A program made the position numbers and the translations under genes. A stretch of 64,000 nucleotides of DNA, from positions 1 through 64,000 of the forward strand of contig NZ_FOEO01000030.1 in assembly GCF_900110765.1 (NCBI RefSeq), read 5' to 3'. This DNA is from Pseudomonas sp. NFACC02 (GTDB taxonomy: Bacteria; Pseudomonadota; Gammaproteobacteria; Pseudomonadales; Pseudomonadaceae). Below the pieces are notes generated by a model that had not been told where the DNA came from, made no database searches, and saw only the letters and a list, made by a program, of their open reading frames with translations. Numbering within the stretch: the stretch's first letter is position 1; every line of letters starts with the position of its first letter. Below are positions 27,899 to 36,723 of this stretch, piece by piece.

Positions 27899-28369
27899 AT
27901 GGACACCGTACGCACCGAACATGCGGGGCATAGATCCCTGCGCGCCATCTGGGGCCGTGCCGCAGACCGGCTTCACGTATTGATCAACGATTCGCTGCTG
28001 TCACTGGTCGCACGCTTCGCCATCGCCGGCGTGTTCCTGATGTCTGGCCGCACCAAGGTGGAAGGGTTTCTGACCATTACTGACAGTACCTACGAGCTGT
28101 TCCGCACCGAATACAAACTGCCGCTGGTGCCCCCGGAAATCGCCGCGCACATGGCGGCCTACGCCGAACACCTGTTTCCGCTGCTACTGGTGCTGGGCTT
28201 GTTTTCACGGTTGTCGGCGTTTGCGTTGCTGGGCATGACCACCGTGATCGAGGTGTTCGTCTACCCCGACGCCTGGGCCACCCACCTGACCTGGGCCGGA
28301 CTGCTGCTGATCATCATCGCCAAGGGCGCGGGCAAACTGTCGCTGGATCACAGACTGGGGATTAAATAG
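27899..28369 (+). CDS. bufD: DoxX-family membrane protein of the bufferin operon
   Basis: 156 residues. A basic N-terminal tail is followed by four predicted membrane helices, with DoxX-family features (LVARFAIAGVFLMSGRTKV, AAYAEHLFPLLLVLGLFSRLSAFALLGMT). The ATG at 27899 has GGAG 6 bases upstream and is preferred over an in-frame ATG four codons earlier. DoxX proteins are common last genes of bufferin operons. Their role is unclear, possibly in handling electrons or thiols at the membrane. Confidence 0.82.
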   Translation: MDTVRTEHAGHRSLRAIWGRAADRLHVLINDSLLSLVARFAIAGVFLMSGRTKVEGFLTITDSTYELFRTEYKLPLVPPEIAAHMAAYAEHLFPLLLVLGLFSRLSAFALLGMTTVIEVFVYPDAWATHLTWAGLLLIIIAKGAGKLSLDHRLGIK

Positions 28370-28388
28370 GACGGCGTTTTGTCAGACG

Positions 28389-28419
28389 CGCGTGTGCTCT
28401 GCAAGCCAGAGCACACGCG
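28389..28419. terminator. Perfect 13-bp hairpin between convergent operons
   Basis: CGCGTGTGCTCTG (28389-28401) and CAGAGCACACGCG (28407-28419) form a perfect stem around a 5-base loop, between the DoxX gene and the convergent GMC gene. There is no long T run on either strand, so intrinsic termination may be weak. It may serve both directions. Confidence 0.5.
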
Positions 28420-28443
28420 TTCGGCCAATGGGCTGGAACGGTT

Positions 28444-30012
28444 TCAAACCGCCCTCGTTTTCAAAGCCTGCGCAATGAACTCAGCCTGCCGGATCGCCAG
28501 CGTCACGATGGTCAACGTCGGGTTTTCCCCCGCGCTGGTGGTGAACTGGCTGCCGTCGGAGATGAACAGATTGGGGATTTCGTGGCTCTGCCCATGTTTG
28601 TTGCACACCCCGTCCTGCGCTTTTTCGCTCATGCGGCAGGTGCCCAGATTGTGCGTCGACGGGTATGGCGGCACCCGAAACGTCTTCACCGCGCCGACCG
28701 ACGAATACAGCGCCTCTCCCTGCTTGTACGCATGTTCGCGCATCGCCAGATCGTTGGGATGATCGTCGTAATGCACATTGGGCACAGGCAGGCCGTACTT
28801 GTCTTTGACGCTGTCGTTAAGGGTGATGCGGTTGCTCTCCTGGGGCATGTCCTCGCCAACAATCCACATCGCGGCCAGCTTGCTGTACTGCTCCATGACA
28901 TCGGTGAATTCCCGGCCCCATGCGCCGGGATTGAAAAACGCCGCCAGAAACGATGGCCCCAGGGAAACGGTTTCCATCTCGTAACCGCCCACGAAACCGC
29001 GATCAGGCTTGTGGTGAATCTCATCACCAATGAGCCCGGCCATGATCGTGCCGCGATAAAAGTGAACCTCTTCGTTAAACGAGGCGAAGACGCTGCCCGT
29101 GGTGTGACGCATGTAGTGCTTGCCGACCATCCCCGATCCGTTGGCCAGGCCGTGAGGAAACTGACTGCTGGAGGAATTGAGCAGCAACCGCGGGGTTTCG
29201 ATGGAATTCCCGGCCACCGCGACGACGCGCGCCTTCTGCCGCTGCTCCTTGCCCTGCGCGTCGAAATACACCACCGCGCTGGCCCGCCCCTGGTCGTCAT
29301 GCTCGATCCTGGCGACGTGACACTGGGCGCGCAGCTCCAGTTTGCCGGTGGCCTCAGCGGCAGGGATTTCGGTATAGAGCGTCGACCATTTCGCGCCCAT
29401 CTTGCAGCCCTGAAAACAAAAACCCAGTTGCTGACAGCCGGCGCGCCCGGCACGCGGCACGCTGTTGATCGCCATGTGCCCGGTGGAGCACTCCTTGTAG
29501 CCCATCTTCTGCGCGCCGTTGTACATCACCTTGAAGTTGTTGTTGCCCGGCAGGCCTTGAATATTGTTGGTGCGGGTCACGCCCATCTTGTCTTCGGCAC
29601 GGGCGTAATACGGCTCGAGCTCCGCCAGGGTGACGGGCCAGTTAAGCAGGCTGGCACCCTCGACGCTGCCGTAGGTATCGAGCGCACGGAACTCGTGTTC
29701 CTGAAAGCGCAGACTGGCGCCCGCCCAGTGCGTGGTCGTCCCGCCCACGGTCTTGCAGATCCAGGCCGGCAGATTCGGAAAGTCCTTCGCCACGCGCCAA
29801 CTGCCTGATGTCGTGCGGGTGTCGCCCCAGGCCAGTTGGGCAAACGAGGGCCATTCGTCGTTGATGAACGTGCCCGGCGATTGCCGCGCGCCCGCTTCCA
29901 GCAGCACTACGGGCACGCCCTTCTGGCACAGCTCGTTGGCCAGGGTTCCGCCGCCCGCGCCGGACCCGATGATGACCACCACTGAATCGTCGTCAAAGTT
30001 GTAGGTCGTCAT
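28444..30012 (-). CDS. GMC-family flavin dehydrogenase (gluconate 2-dehydrogenase alpha-like)
   Basis: 522 residues. The N-terminal FAD-binding motif is VVIIGSGAGGGTLANELCQKG. The C-terminal GMC part has THNLGTCRMS and NLFISDGSQFTTSAGENP. The ATG at 30012 has GAGGAG upstream. Its Tat-signal partner is encoded 11 bases upstream, and such pairs form periplasmic membrane-bound sugar or polyol dehydrogenases in which the small subunit carries the complex through the Tat pathway. The third, cytochrome c subunit of typical gluconate dehydrogenase is not adjacent. The substrate is unknown. Confidence 0.85.
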   Translation of the reverse strand: MTTYNFDDDSVVVIIGSGAGGGTLANELCQKGVPVVLLEAGARQSPGTFINDEWPSFAQLAWGDTRTTSGSWRVAKDFPNLPAWICKTVGGTTTHWAGASLRFQEHEFRALDTYGSVEGASLLNWPVTLAELEPYYARAEDKMGVTRTNNIQGLPGNNNFKVMYNGAQKMGYKECSTGHMAINSVPRAGRAGCQQLGFCFQGCKMGAKWSTLYTEIPAAEATGKLELRAQCHVARIEHDDQGRASAVVYFDAQGKEQRQKARVVAVAGNSIETPRLLLNSSSSQFPHGLANGSGMVGKHYMRHTTGSVFASFNEEVHFYRGTIMAGLIGDEIHHKPDRGFVGGYEMETVSLGPSFLAAFFNPGAWGREFTDVMEQYSKLAAMWIVGEDMPQESNRITLNDSVKDKYGLPVPNVHYDDHPNDLAMREHAYKQGEALYSSVGAVKTFRVPPYPSTHNLGTCRMSEKAQDGVCNKHGQSHEIPNLFISDGSQFTTSAGENPTLTIVTLAIRQAEFIAQALKTRAV

Positions 30013-30023
30013 GATTGCGCTCC

Positions 30024-30584
30024 TCAGGCAGGGACATTCGGGCTGGCATCGATAGGCGGGGTCGGCAGCCATTTCAGGTCGTCGAAACCGCGATGGATGT
30101 AACCGCCTTTGGGGAAGGAAGCGCCTTCATAACCGAAGTGCTTGTAGGCCAGTTCGTTGCTGTACAGGCTGTTGACCGACACCCCGCGCACCAGCGCAAA
30201 GAACGGTTCGCCCTGCACGTCCTTGAGAATGCCGACCTGCTTGTCCTCAGGCAGCTTGCTCCAGTCACCTCCGGCACGCTGATCGAGATCGGCCAGCCCC
30301 TCTTTCAGGGTGTCAGCGACGCTCGGGTCCTGGGAGGCTTTTTCATCGAGGGCTTTCACGGAAAACGCATACACCGCGTCTTCCATGGTGTCATGGGGGA
30401 ATATGCGACGGATGACCAGCAACAGTTTGCTGCCGGTGGCACTGTCCAGCGTGTTCATCTCCAGTGCCCAGGTCCGGGATGGAGCAAGCAGTGCAATGGG
30501 GCCGGAACCGAACAACAGGGTTCCCAGGAGCAGTCCGCCACTTCCTTGCAAAAAGCGGCGACGATCGAACTTCAGGTCTCTCAT
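30024..30584 (-). CDS. Gluconate 2-dehydrogenase subunit 3-like protein with Tat signal
   Basis: 186 residues. The N-terminus is a twin-arginine signal (DRRRFLQGSGGLLLGTLLFG) ending near residue 38. The body matches the small gamma subunit of GMC dehydrogenases (RRIFPHDTMEDAVYAF, helical, no cofactor motif). The ATG at 30584 is chosen because AAGGA precedes it and the Tat motif then sits at the true N-terminus. The GMC subunit gene follows 11 bases later. Confidence 0.85.
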   Translation of the reverse strand: MRDLKFDRRRFLQGSGGLLLGTLLFGSGPIALLAPSRTWALEMNTLDSATGSKLLLVIRRIFPHDTMEDAVYAFSVKALDEKASQDPSVADTLKEGLADLDQRAGGDWSKLPEDKQVGILKDVQGEPFFALVRGVSVNSLYSNELAYKHFGYEGASFPKGGYIHRGFDDLKWLPTPPIDASPNVPA

Positions 30585-30948
30585 GGCTTCTGTCCTTTTT
30601 ATTGTTCTTGTCGGTGCAATCAAGCTCAATTGATAGTAGTTGCGCTGTCGGGCGTCAGGTAATAGCGGTCTACTACAACGCAACAGGGCCACTTCCGTTA
30701 GCCTCCAGGCGCTCTAGCCGCTCACCCGCTGCTTGAAAAGCTGGGCCCGTAACTACGGACATACACTGTTTTTAAAGCATCAATGCCGTGTCGGATCAAT
30801 TGCGGCGGGGCCGCCGGAATGCAACGGCTTGCCACTCCATAACACGGGCTTCCGCGCACCGCGTTAGCGCTATTGCATCCGCGATGCCTCATGCTCGTGC
30901 AAAACCTGCCGACAGACTTATAACCCTTGAACGAATCCGGTTATCGAC
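30585..30948. other. Intergenic region, no gene seen
   Basis: 364 bases between the divergent Tat-subunit gene and the BdlA-like gene. No convincing coding frame or strong hairpin was found. It must hold promoters for both directions, but I could not assign a clear -35/-10 pair. Confidence 0.6.
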
Positions 30949-32259
30949 ATGTTTGGATCCAAGCGCAAGCAAGACCTTCAGTTGCTTCAGGCGGAATTGG
31001 CTGCGCTGCGCCAGGCGCAGCGCTCGGTCGCCGACGAAATGCTTCAACTCACCGTAGACCGGCAACTGACCATCACGGCGGTGAATGAAAATTTCGCAGC
31101 ATTTGTAGGCCATGCTGCCGACAGTTTGCTGGGAAAACCACTCATGACGCTGACCCCCAGCTATGTAAAGGATCTGCCCTGTTTCAAAAACTTCAATGAC
31201 GCGGTGAAGAGCGGACGGGGCGTCACTGACGATTATCGCTACATCGCGCATGACGGCAGACTGGTCTGGATGCACGCCTCATGGTGTCCGGTCAAAGACG
31301 ACCAGGGCACTATCACGCATATGACCAGCTTCGGTTCGGACGTGACGGATGTCATGAACAGATCACGAGAAAACGAGGAATTCATTCACGCACTGTTGCG
31401 GTCAACGGCCGTCATCGAGTTTGATCTTTCGGGGACGATCATCCATGCCAACCCGAATTTCCTGAACGCTGTCGGGTATGACCTCAACCAGATTTCCGGG
31501 AAACATCACAGCATTTTCTGCGAGCCGAGCTATGCGTCATCGCCTGACTACAAGGCGTTTTGGAGCAGACTGAATCTTGGCGAGTTCGTGGCCGGGCGAT
31601 TCAAGCGGATCGACAGCGCCGGGCGGGAAATCTGGCTCGAAGCCAGCTACAACCCGGTTCACGACACGATGGGGAAGCTGTACAAGATCGTCAAATTCGC
31701 GACCGACATCACACCGCAGGTGGAACGAGAGGCTGAAGTCAGCAGCGCCGCCAATACCGCGTACGAAATCTCACAGCAGACCGATGTCAGTGCCAATCGT
31801 GGCGCCCAAGTGGTCCAGGATACGGTGGTGACGATGAACAAGATCGTTGACCAGATGTCTTCAGCCTCGGAGGGCATCGAGGCGTTGGGGCGTCAGTCGC
31901 ACCTCATCAGCTCGATCGTGCAGACTATCGGAGGCATTGCCCAGCAAACGAATTTGCTCGCCCTCAACGCTGCGATCGAAGCCGCTCGCGCGGGAGAGCA
32001 AGGACGAGGGTTTGCCGTTGTGGCCGATGAGGTGAGGCAATTGGCGGGGCGCACCAGTCAGGCGACCGAGGAAATCGTTTCTGTGGTGCAGCGCAACCAG
32101 AACCTGGTCGATAACGCCGTGTCCAGCATGGGCGAGAGCCGCGAGCAAGCGGAACAGGGGCTGGCGCTGGCGAAGCAGGCCGGTAACGTAATCGTGGAGA
32201 TCCAATCAGGCGCCAAGGAGGTTGTTGGCGCCGTGGAACGGTTTTCCAACCAGCTCTAG
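30949..32259 (+). CDS. Soluble PAS-PAS methyl-accepting chemotaxis protein (BdlA-like)
   Basis: 436 residues with no membrane segment. A short coiled coil (about 5-30) is followed by PAS1 (about 35-140), PAS2 (about 150-255) and an MCP signalling domain whose hairpin tip QTNLLALNAAIEAARAGEQGRGFAVVADEVR is intact. The order and size match BdlA of P. aeruginosa, a cytoplasmic regulator of biofilm dispersal, and Aer-like proteins without the membrane anchor. The MCP part is short, with few helical repeats on either side of the tip. It is transcribed alone, with a weak ribosome site. Confidence 0.85.
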   Translation: MFGSKRKQDLQLLQAELAALRQAQRSVADEMLQLTVDRQLTITAVNENFAAFVGHAADSLLGKPLMTLTPSYVKDLPCFKNFNDAVKSGRGVTDDYRYIAHDGRLVWMHASWCPVKDDQGTITHMTSFGSDVTDVMNRSRENEEFIHALLRSTAVIEFDLSGTIIHANPNFLNAVGYDLNQISGKHHSIFCEPSYASSPDYKAFWSRLNLGEFVAGRFKRIDSAGREIWLEASYNPVHDTMGKLYKIVKFATDITPQVEREAEVSSAANTAYEISQQTDVSANRGAQVVQDTVVTMNKIVDQMSSASEGIEALGRQSHLISSIVQTIGGIAQQTNLLALNAAIEAARAGEQGRGFAVVADEVRQLAGRTSQATEEIVSVVQRNQNLVDNAVSSMGESREQAEQGLALAKQAGNVIVEIQSGAKEVVGAVERFSNQL

Positions 32260-32387
32260 ACCGCGAAAGACTCCCTCGTCTCGGGAATCCGTGATCGGCG
32301 CGCCTGACGGTCCGTAGTAATCGAGTATTACCCGCCCGCGAAACGGCCTCTCTACACTGCTGGATCACTCACCACGAGCAGCCTGCC

Positions 32388-32915
32388 ATGTCCTTCGTCA
32401 GCGAAACTCAACCCGGTGTCTGCCTGACGCCGGATGCCGTCACCCAGGATTACGTGTTCAACCACACCATGCTGCGGGTGAAAGACCCGGAGCGTTCACT
32501 GGACTTCTATACGCGCGTATTGGGCATGCGCCTGCTGCGCAAGGTGGATTTTCCCGAGGCGAAGTTCTCGCTTCTGTTTCTGGCGATGACGAAAGGCAGT
32601 GAAGTGCCGGACGAAACGTCGGCGCGGATGAGCCACACCTTCAGCCGTGAATCGGTGCTGGAGCTCACCCACAACTGGGGCACGGAGAGCGACGAGTCGC
32701 AGTACCACAATGGCAACAAGGACCCTCGCGGGTTTGGCCATATCTGTTTCTCGGTGCCTGACATTGAAGCCGCCTGTGCGCGGTTCGAATCGTTGGGCGT
32801 GCCCTTCGTCAAGCGTCTGGACAAAGGCATGAAGCATGTCGCGTTCATTGCCGACCCGGACGAATACTGGATCGAAATCGTGCAGGCTGACCTGCTGGGC
32901 AATCTGGGCCAGTGA
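32388..32915 (+). CDS. gloA: Lactoylglutathione lyase (glyoxalase I)
   Basis: 175 residues, the two-module glyoxalase fold. Metal ligands appear in order: His in FNHTMLRV, Glu in VLELTHN, His in GFGHICFSV and Glu in YWIEIVQ. The length matches the pseudomonad zinc-type GloA with its N-terminal extension. It isomerises the hemithioacetal of methylglyoxal and glutathione to lactoylglutathione. Confidence 0.95.
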   Translation: MSFVSETQPGVCLTPDAVTQDYVFNHTMLRVKDPERSLDFYTRVLGMRLLRKVDFPEAKFSLLFLAMTKGSEVPDETSARMSHTFSRESVLELTHNWGTESDESQYHNGNKDPRGFGHICFSVPDIEAACARFESLGVPFVKRLDKGMKHVAFIADPDEYWIEIVQADLLGNLGQ

Positions 32916-32925
32916 CCGGTTGAAA

Positions 32926-32949
32926 AAGCCGCCCTGATCCGGGCGGCTT
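32926..32949 (-). terminator. Rho-independent terminator between gloA and the serine hydrolase gene
   Basis: AAGCCGCCC (32926-32934) pairs with GGGCGGCTT (32941-32949). On the minus strand the stem is followed by five T, so it ends the hydrolase transcript best and probably also serves gloA from the other side. Confidence 0.75.
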
Positions 32950-32965
32950 CGGTTCAACCAAGCGG

Positions 32966-34216
32966 CTATTTCAGCGCGGCGACCACCGCGTCGAAGAACA
33001 CCATGGGATCGATGGGATCTTTGTCGACCGGCTTGGGTTGTGCGCCAAACGTCACGATCACCACGTTATTGGCCGGGTTGATGTAGATGTTCTGGCCCTG
33101 AATGCCGACGGCCGAATAGGCGCCGTCTTTTTTCGACGGGTCGGTCCAGGCGGTCCACCACATGTAGCCGTAATCCAGTTTCTTGCCGCCCTTGAGCGTG
33201 GTTGGCGTTGTGGCCTCCTTGACCCAGCCCTCGGGCAGGATCGATTTCCCGTCGATCTTGCCGTCGTTCATGAAAAACAGGCCGAACCGGCCATAGTCGC
33301 GCAGCGTGGCACTGATGCCACTGCCCCCGATTTCCACGCCGTTCGTGGAGTCCAGCCACCACGTCGCATCGCTCTCCATGCCGTAGGGCTGCCAGATCTT
33401 CTGCGACAGGTAGTCGGCCAGCGGCATTTTCACCGCACCACGCACGACCTCGCCGAGGATCTGCGTTTCACCGGTGCTGTAGTTGTTGACCGTGCCGGGT
33501 TCCGCCGCTCTGGGCAGCTTGGCCATCAGAGCGACCGCCGACCGCGGCTTCTGCGATATCTGCGCATTGAGCAGCGCTCGCCGGTCCGACTTCGGATCGG
33601 TGTAGGTCTCGTTCCATTTCACGCCCGAGGACATCATCAGCACATCGCGCACGGTCACGCCTTCATACGCACTGCCCTTGAGCTCCGGGACATAGTCCAC
33701 CACCTGCGCGTCGAGGCCTTTGATCAGGCCGTCATGGATCGCGGCGGCCGCCAGGGTCGAGGTGATGGACTTGGCGACTGACATCGACATCCAGCGCGTT
33801 TTCTCGGTGTTGCCCCGCTGATAGGTTTCGTAGGCAATCTTGCCATCCTTGATCACCAGCATCGCGGTGACACTGTCGAGGGCGACGTAGTCGTACAGGT
33901 CGTACTGTTTGCCGTCGTAGGTGAAATGGACGTTGCCCAGCGGCTTGTCGGATTTGGGCAGTGCATACGGGTGACCGCCGGCCTTGATGGTGTGGGTCGG
34001 AAACAACCGGTCGATGTTGCGATAGGTGCTCACGGCCAGGTCTGGCAACATGGCGCCGTCGTAGATTTGCTCGACGGTGCCGATGGTTTCATGAGCATGC
34101 GGGTATTCGGCATCCGCGGCCCAGGCGTCAGGTGTGATCCCTGTCGCCAGCAGACTCAAGGATAACGTCAGTGGTCGAAGTCGCTGGAGGGGACGAGAAA
34201 CAGCGCGTGTGAACAT
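32966..34216 (-). CDS. Serine hydrolase of the class C beta-lactamase/penicillin-binding family
   Basis: 416 residues. A signal peptide runs to about residue 34 (SLSLLATGITPDAWA, then AD). The catalytic SxxK is in MSVAKSITSTL, the Tyr-Ser segment is NNYSTGE, and GIQGQNIYINP lies near the end where a KTG-like strand is expected. Family members include esterases, D-aminopeptidases and 6-aminohexanoate-oligomer hydrolases. The pattern here resembles the last group more than true AmpC, so beta-lactam resistance should not be assumed. Confidence 0.82.
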   Translation of the reverse strand: MFTRAVSRPLQRLRPLTLSLSLLATGITPDAWAADAEYPHAHETIGTVEQIYDGAMLPDLAVSTYRNIDRLFPTHTIKAGGHPYALPKSDKPLGNVHFTYDGKQYDLYDYVALDSVTAMLVIKDGKIAYETYQRGNTEKTRWMSMSVAKSITSTLAAAAIHDGLIKGLDAQVVDYVPELKGSAYEGVTVRDVLMMSSGVKWNETYTDPKSDRRALLNAQISQKPRSAVALMAKLPRAAEPGTVNNYSTGETQILGEVVRGAVKMPLADYLSQKIWQPYGMESDATWWLDSTNGVEIGGSGISATLRDYGRFGLFFMNDGKIDGKSILPEGWVKEATTPTTLKGGKKLDYGYMWWTAWTDPSKKDGAYSAVGIQGQNIYINPANNVVIVTFGAQPKPVDKDPIDPMVFFDAVVAALK

Positions 34217-34480
34217 AAAGCTTCCTTCTTTTTATTGACCTTCTTGTTGATCGAGGTTCATGCGGGGTCGGGACATCTGCCCGGTTGAACCATAGTCCAC
34301 TTGCTGGCAATCCACCCCGCCGTCAGTTAAGCGTTTACAGAACCTGAGGTGTGAAATGCTGTACGTGAATGCACTGTCGACGCCTTTCACACGGTGCGTC
34401 GCCCTCCTCACACAAAGGGCCGCACATGATCGCCACCGACCTGACCACCCAAGCCGGTCGCTGAAGCCACCGCAAAAAAA

Positions 34481-34502
34481 ACCACCGCCAAAGGGCGGTG
34501 GT
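34481..34502. terminator. Bidirectional Rho-independent terminator after ilvE
   Basis: ACCACCGCC (34481-34489) and GGCGGTGGT (34494-34502) form a perfect 9-bp stem with a 4-base loop. Eight A precede it and five T follow it on the plus strand, giving a strong T tract for the minus-strand ilvE transcript. Confidence 0.85.
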
Positions 34503-34531
34503 TTTTCATTGCACGTTCGCCTCGGTCAGGT

Positions 34532-35551
34532 TCAGACCTTGACGACCCAGCCTGCAGGGCCTTCGATCTCGCCGAACTGGATGCCGGTCAGCTCTTTGTA
34601 CAGACGCTGGGTCACCGGACCGACTTCGGTTTCGCTGTGGAACACGTGCAGCTTGTCCTTGTAGCTGATCCCGCCAATCGGCGTGATCACTGCGGCAGTA
34701 CCGCAGGCGCCGGCTTCCTTGAACTGATCCAGCTTGTCGATGAAGACTTCGCCTTCGGTGACTTTCAGGCCCAGGCGGCTCTGCGCCAGCTCGATCAGCG
34801 AGAGACGGGTGATGCCAGGCAGCACGGAAGGTGATTTCGGTGTGATGAACTGTTCATCGTGGGTAATACCGAAGAAGTTGGCCGAGCCGACTTCTTCGAT
34901 TTTCGAGTGGGTCAGTGGATCCAGGTAGATCGCGTCGGCAAAGCCATTCTTCTTGGCTTCGGCGCCCGGCATCATGCTGGCGGCGTAGTTACCGCCGACC
35001 TTGGCGGCACCGGTGCCCTGAGGCGCGGCGCGGTCGTAGCTGGAGATCACGAAGTTATGAGGCTTCATGCCGCCTTTGAAGTAAGGGCCGACCGGGATGC
35101 AGAACACCGAGAAGATGAATTCAGGCGCGGCACGCACACCGATGTTGTCGCCCACGCCGATCACGAACGGACGCAGGTACAGCGCGCCGCCGGTGCCATA
35201 GGGAGGAATGAAACGCTCGTTGGCACGAACCACTTCCTTGCACGCCTCGATGAACATGTCGGTCGGTACGTGGGGCATCAGCAGACGTGAGCAGCTACGT
35301 TGCATGCGGGCGGCGTTCTGATCCGGGCGGAACAGGTTGATCGAGCCGTCTTTGGCGCGGTAGGCCTTCAGGCCTTCGAAGCACTGCTGACCATAGTGCA
35401 GCGCGGTCGAGCCTTCGCTGATGTGCAGCACATTGTCTTCGGTCAGGGTGCCCTTTTCCCACTGGCCATCACGCCAGGTGGACAGGAAACGCTTGTCGGT
35501 CTTGATGTAGTCGAAACCCAGCTTGTCCCAATTAATGCTCTCGTTACCCAT
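34532..35551 (-). CDS. ilvE: Branched-chain amino acid aminotransferase
   Basis: 339 residues, class IV PLP aminotransferase. The catalytic Lys is in AAKVGGNYAAS, the phosphate-binding region is EVGSANFFGI, and FEGLKAYR and GGALYLRPF are BCAT signatures. The ATG at 35551 has GAGGG 7 bases upstream and yields the usual length. The open frame runs 32 codons further but without homology. It transfers amino groups between leucine, isoleucine or valine and 2-oxoglutarate. Followed by a strong terminator. Confidence 0.95.
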   Translation of the reverse strand: MGNESINWDKLGFDYIKTDKRFLSTWRDGQWEKGTLTEDNVLHISEGSTALHYGQQCFEGLKAYRAKDGSINLFRPDQNAARMQRSCSRLLMPHVPTDMFIEACKEVVRANERFIPPYGTGGALYLRPFVIGVGDNIGVRAAPEFIFSVFCIPVGPYFKGGMKPHNFVISSYDRAAPQGTGAAKVGGNYAASMMPGAEAKKNGFADAIYLDPLTHSKIEEVGSANFFGITHDEQFITPKSPSVLPGITRLSLIELAQSRLGLKVTEGEVFIDKLDQFKEAGACGTAAVITPIGGISYKDKLHVFHSETEVGPVTQRLYKELTGIQFGEIEGPAGWVVKV

Positions 35552-35809
35552 GACACCCTCTATTTCCTGACCAGCGCGCCCGACGTTCGTGGAGGCTGGT
35601 GTTTCATCAATATGGTCGTGAAGGCCCGGTACAGGACTGGCCCACACCGATGTTGCGCCATATTACTGATTTTTTGCCCGACAAACCGCCTCCAACGCAC
35701 GCGTCCTGAAAAAGAACCGCCGAAGGGTCGCCCAGGTGGTTTAAAAATCGGCGGCGACCTGCGACGCTGGCGTCTGTTCTCCTCTTTCATCGGGGCCGAG
35801 GCGTTCGCC

Positions 35810-36577
35810 ATGTTGAGAAAAGTCGCAGACCAGTGGTATTCGTTCGAGAAGATCGATGACGCCATTACCCTGATCACCGAACCTCATGTCACCCCCTGGC
35901 TGCGCTGCAATATCTGGCACATTCGCGGGCGCGATCAGGACGTCGTGATCGACACCGGCATGGGCATCTGCAGCTTGCGCGAAGCGGCAAAAAACCTCTT
36001 TGGCCAGCGTATCAGCGCCGTGGCCAGTCACGTGCATCTGGACCACGTCGGTTGTCATCACGAGTTCGATCAATGCCTGGTTCACAGCGCAGAAGCCGAC
36101 GGCCTGCGCAGTTCGGATGGCTATTTCACGCTGGTCGAGCCCGATTTCGACCCTGACGACTTCAGCCTCGCCACCCTCGGCGGCGAGCGTCTGGGGCCGA
36201 TCATCAGTGCCCTGCCCTCGCCCGACTATGACTTGAGCAGCTGGAAAATCCAGGCGGCCCACGTCACCCGCACACTGGAAGAAGGTGATGTCGTGGACCT
36301 GGGTAATCGCCATTTCGAAGTGCTGCACCTGCCCGGCCATTCACCGGGCAGCATTGGCCTGTGGGAAGCGTCCACCCAGACGCTGTTTTCCGGTGATGCC
36401 ATCTATGACGGCGAACTGCTGGACAACCTCGCCCATTCGTCGATCGAGGACTACGTGCGCACGATGCGACGCCTGCGAGCGCTTCCCGCTCGCGTGGTGC
36501 ATGGCGGGCATTGCAAGAGTTTCGGGCGCGAACGGCTGATCGAGCTGGCAGACGGCTATCTGAAGACAGTCGACTGA
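35810..36577 (+). CDS. MBL-fold metallo-hydrolase
   Basis: 255 residues. The metal-binding motif is SHVHLDHVGCH, a HxHxDH variant of the metallo-beta-lactamase fold. Further ligands are His in HLPGHSPGSI, Asp in FSGDAIYDG and His in VVHGGHCKSF. The ATG at 35810 lies behind GAGGCG. Related pseudomonad proteins act as lactonases or thioesterases. The specific substrate is not evident. Divergent from ilvE. Confidence 0.82.
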   Translation: MLRKVADQWYSFEKIDDAITLITEPHVTPWLRCNIWHIRGRDQDVVIDTGMGICSLREAAKNLFGQRISAVASHVHLDHVGCHHEFDQCLVHSAEADGLRSSDGYFTLVEPDFDPDDFSLATLGGERLGPIISALPSPDYDLSSWKIQAAHVTRTLEEGDVVDLGNRHFEVLHLPGHSPGSIGLWEASTQTLFSGDAIYDGELLDNLAHSSIEDYVRTMRRLRALPARVVHGGHCKSFGRERLIELADGYLKTVD

Positions 36578-36723
36578 CGGTGTCCCCGTGATCCCATCCG
36601 TCATCGCCAGGCGAACTGGATGAGTCCATTTGTGTGCCGCCTGTACCAGAACCCGAACACCCGGCGTGCAGATCCGCGAATGTTGCCTATCGTTGCTAAT
36701 TCACATGAAACAGGAGCAATGCC

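Noticed and set aside
32966..34216. AmpC-type beta-lactamase resistance gene
   Set aside because: The SxxK is present, but the rest resembles general serine hydrolases, and no ampR or clear KTG motif was seen.
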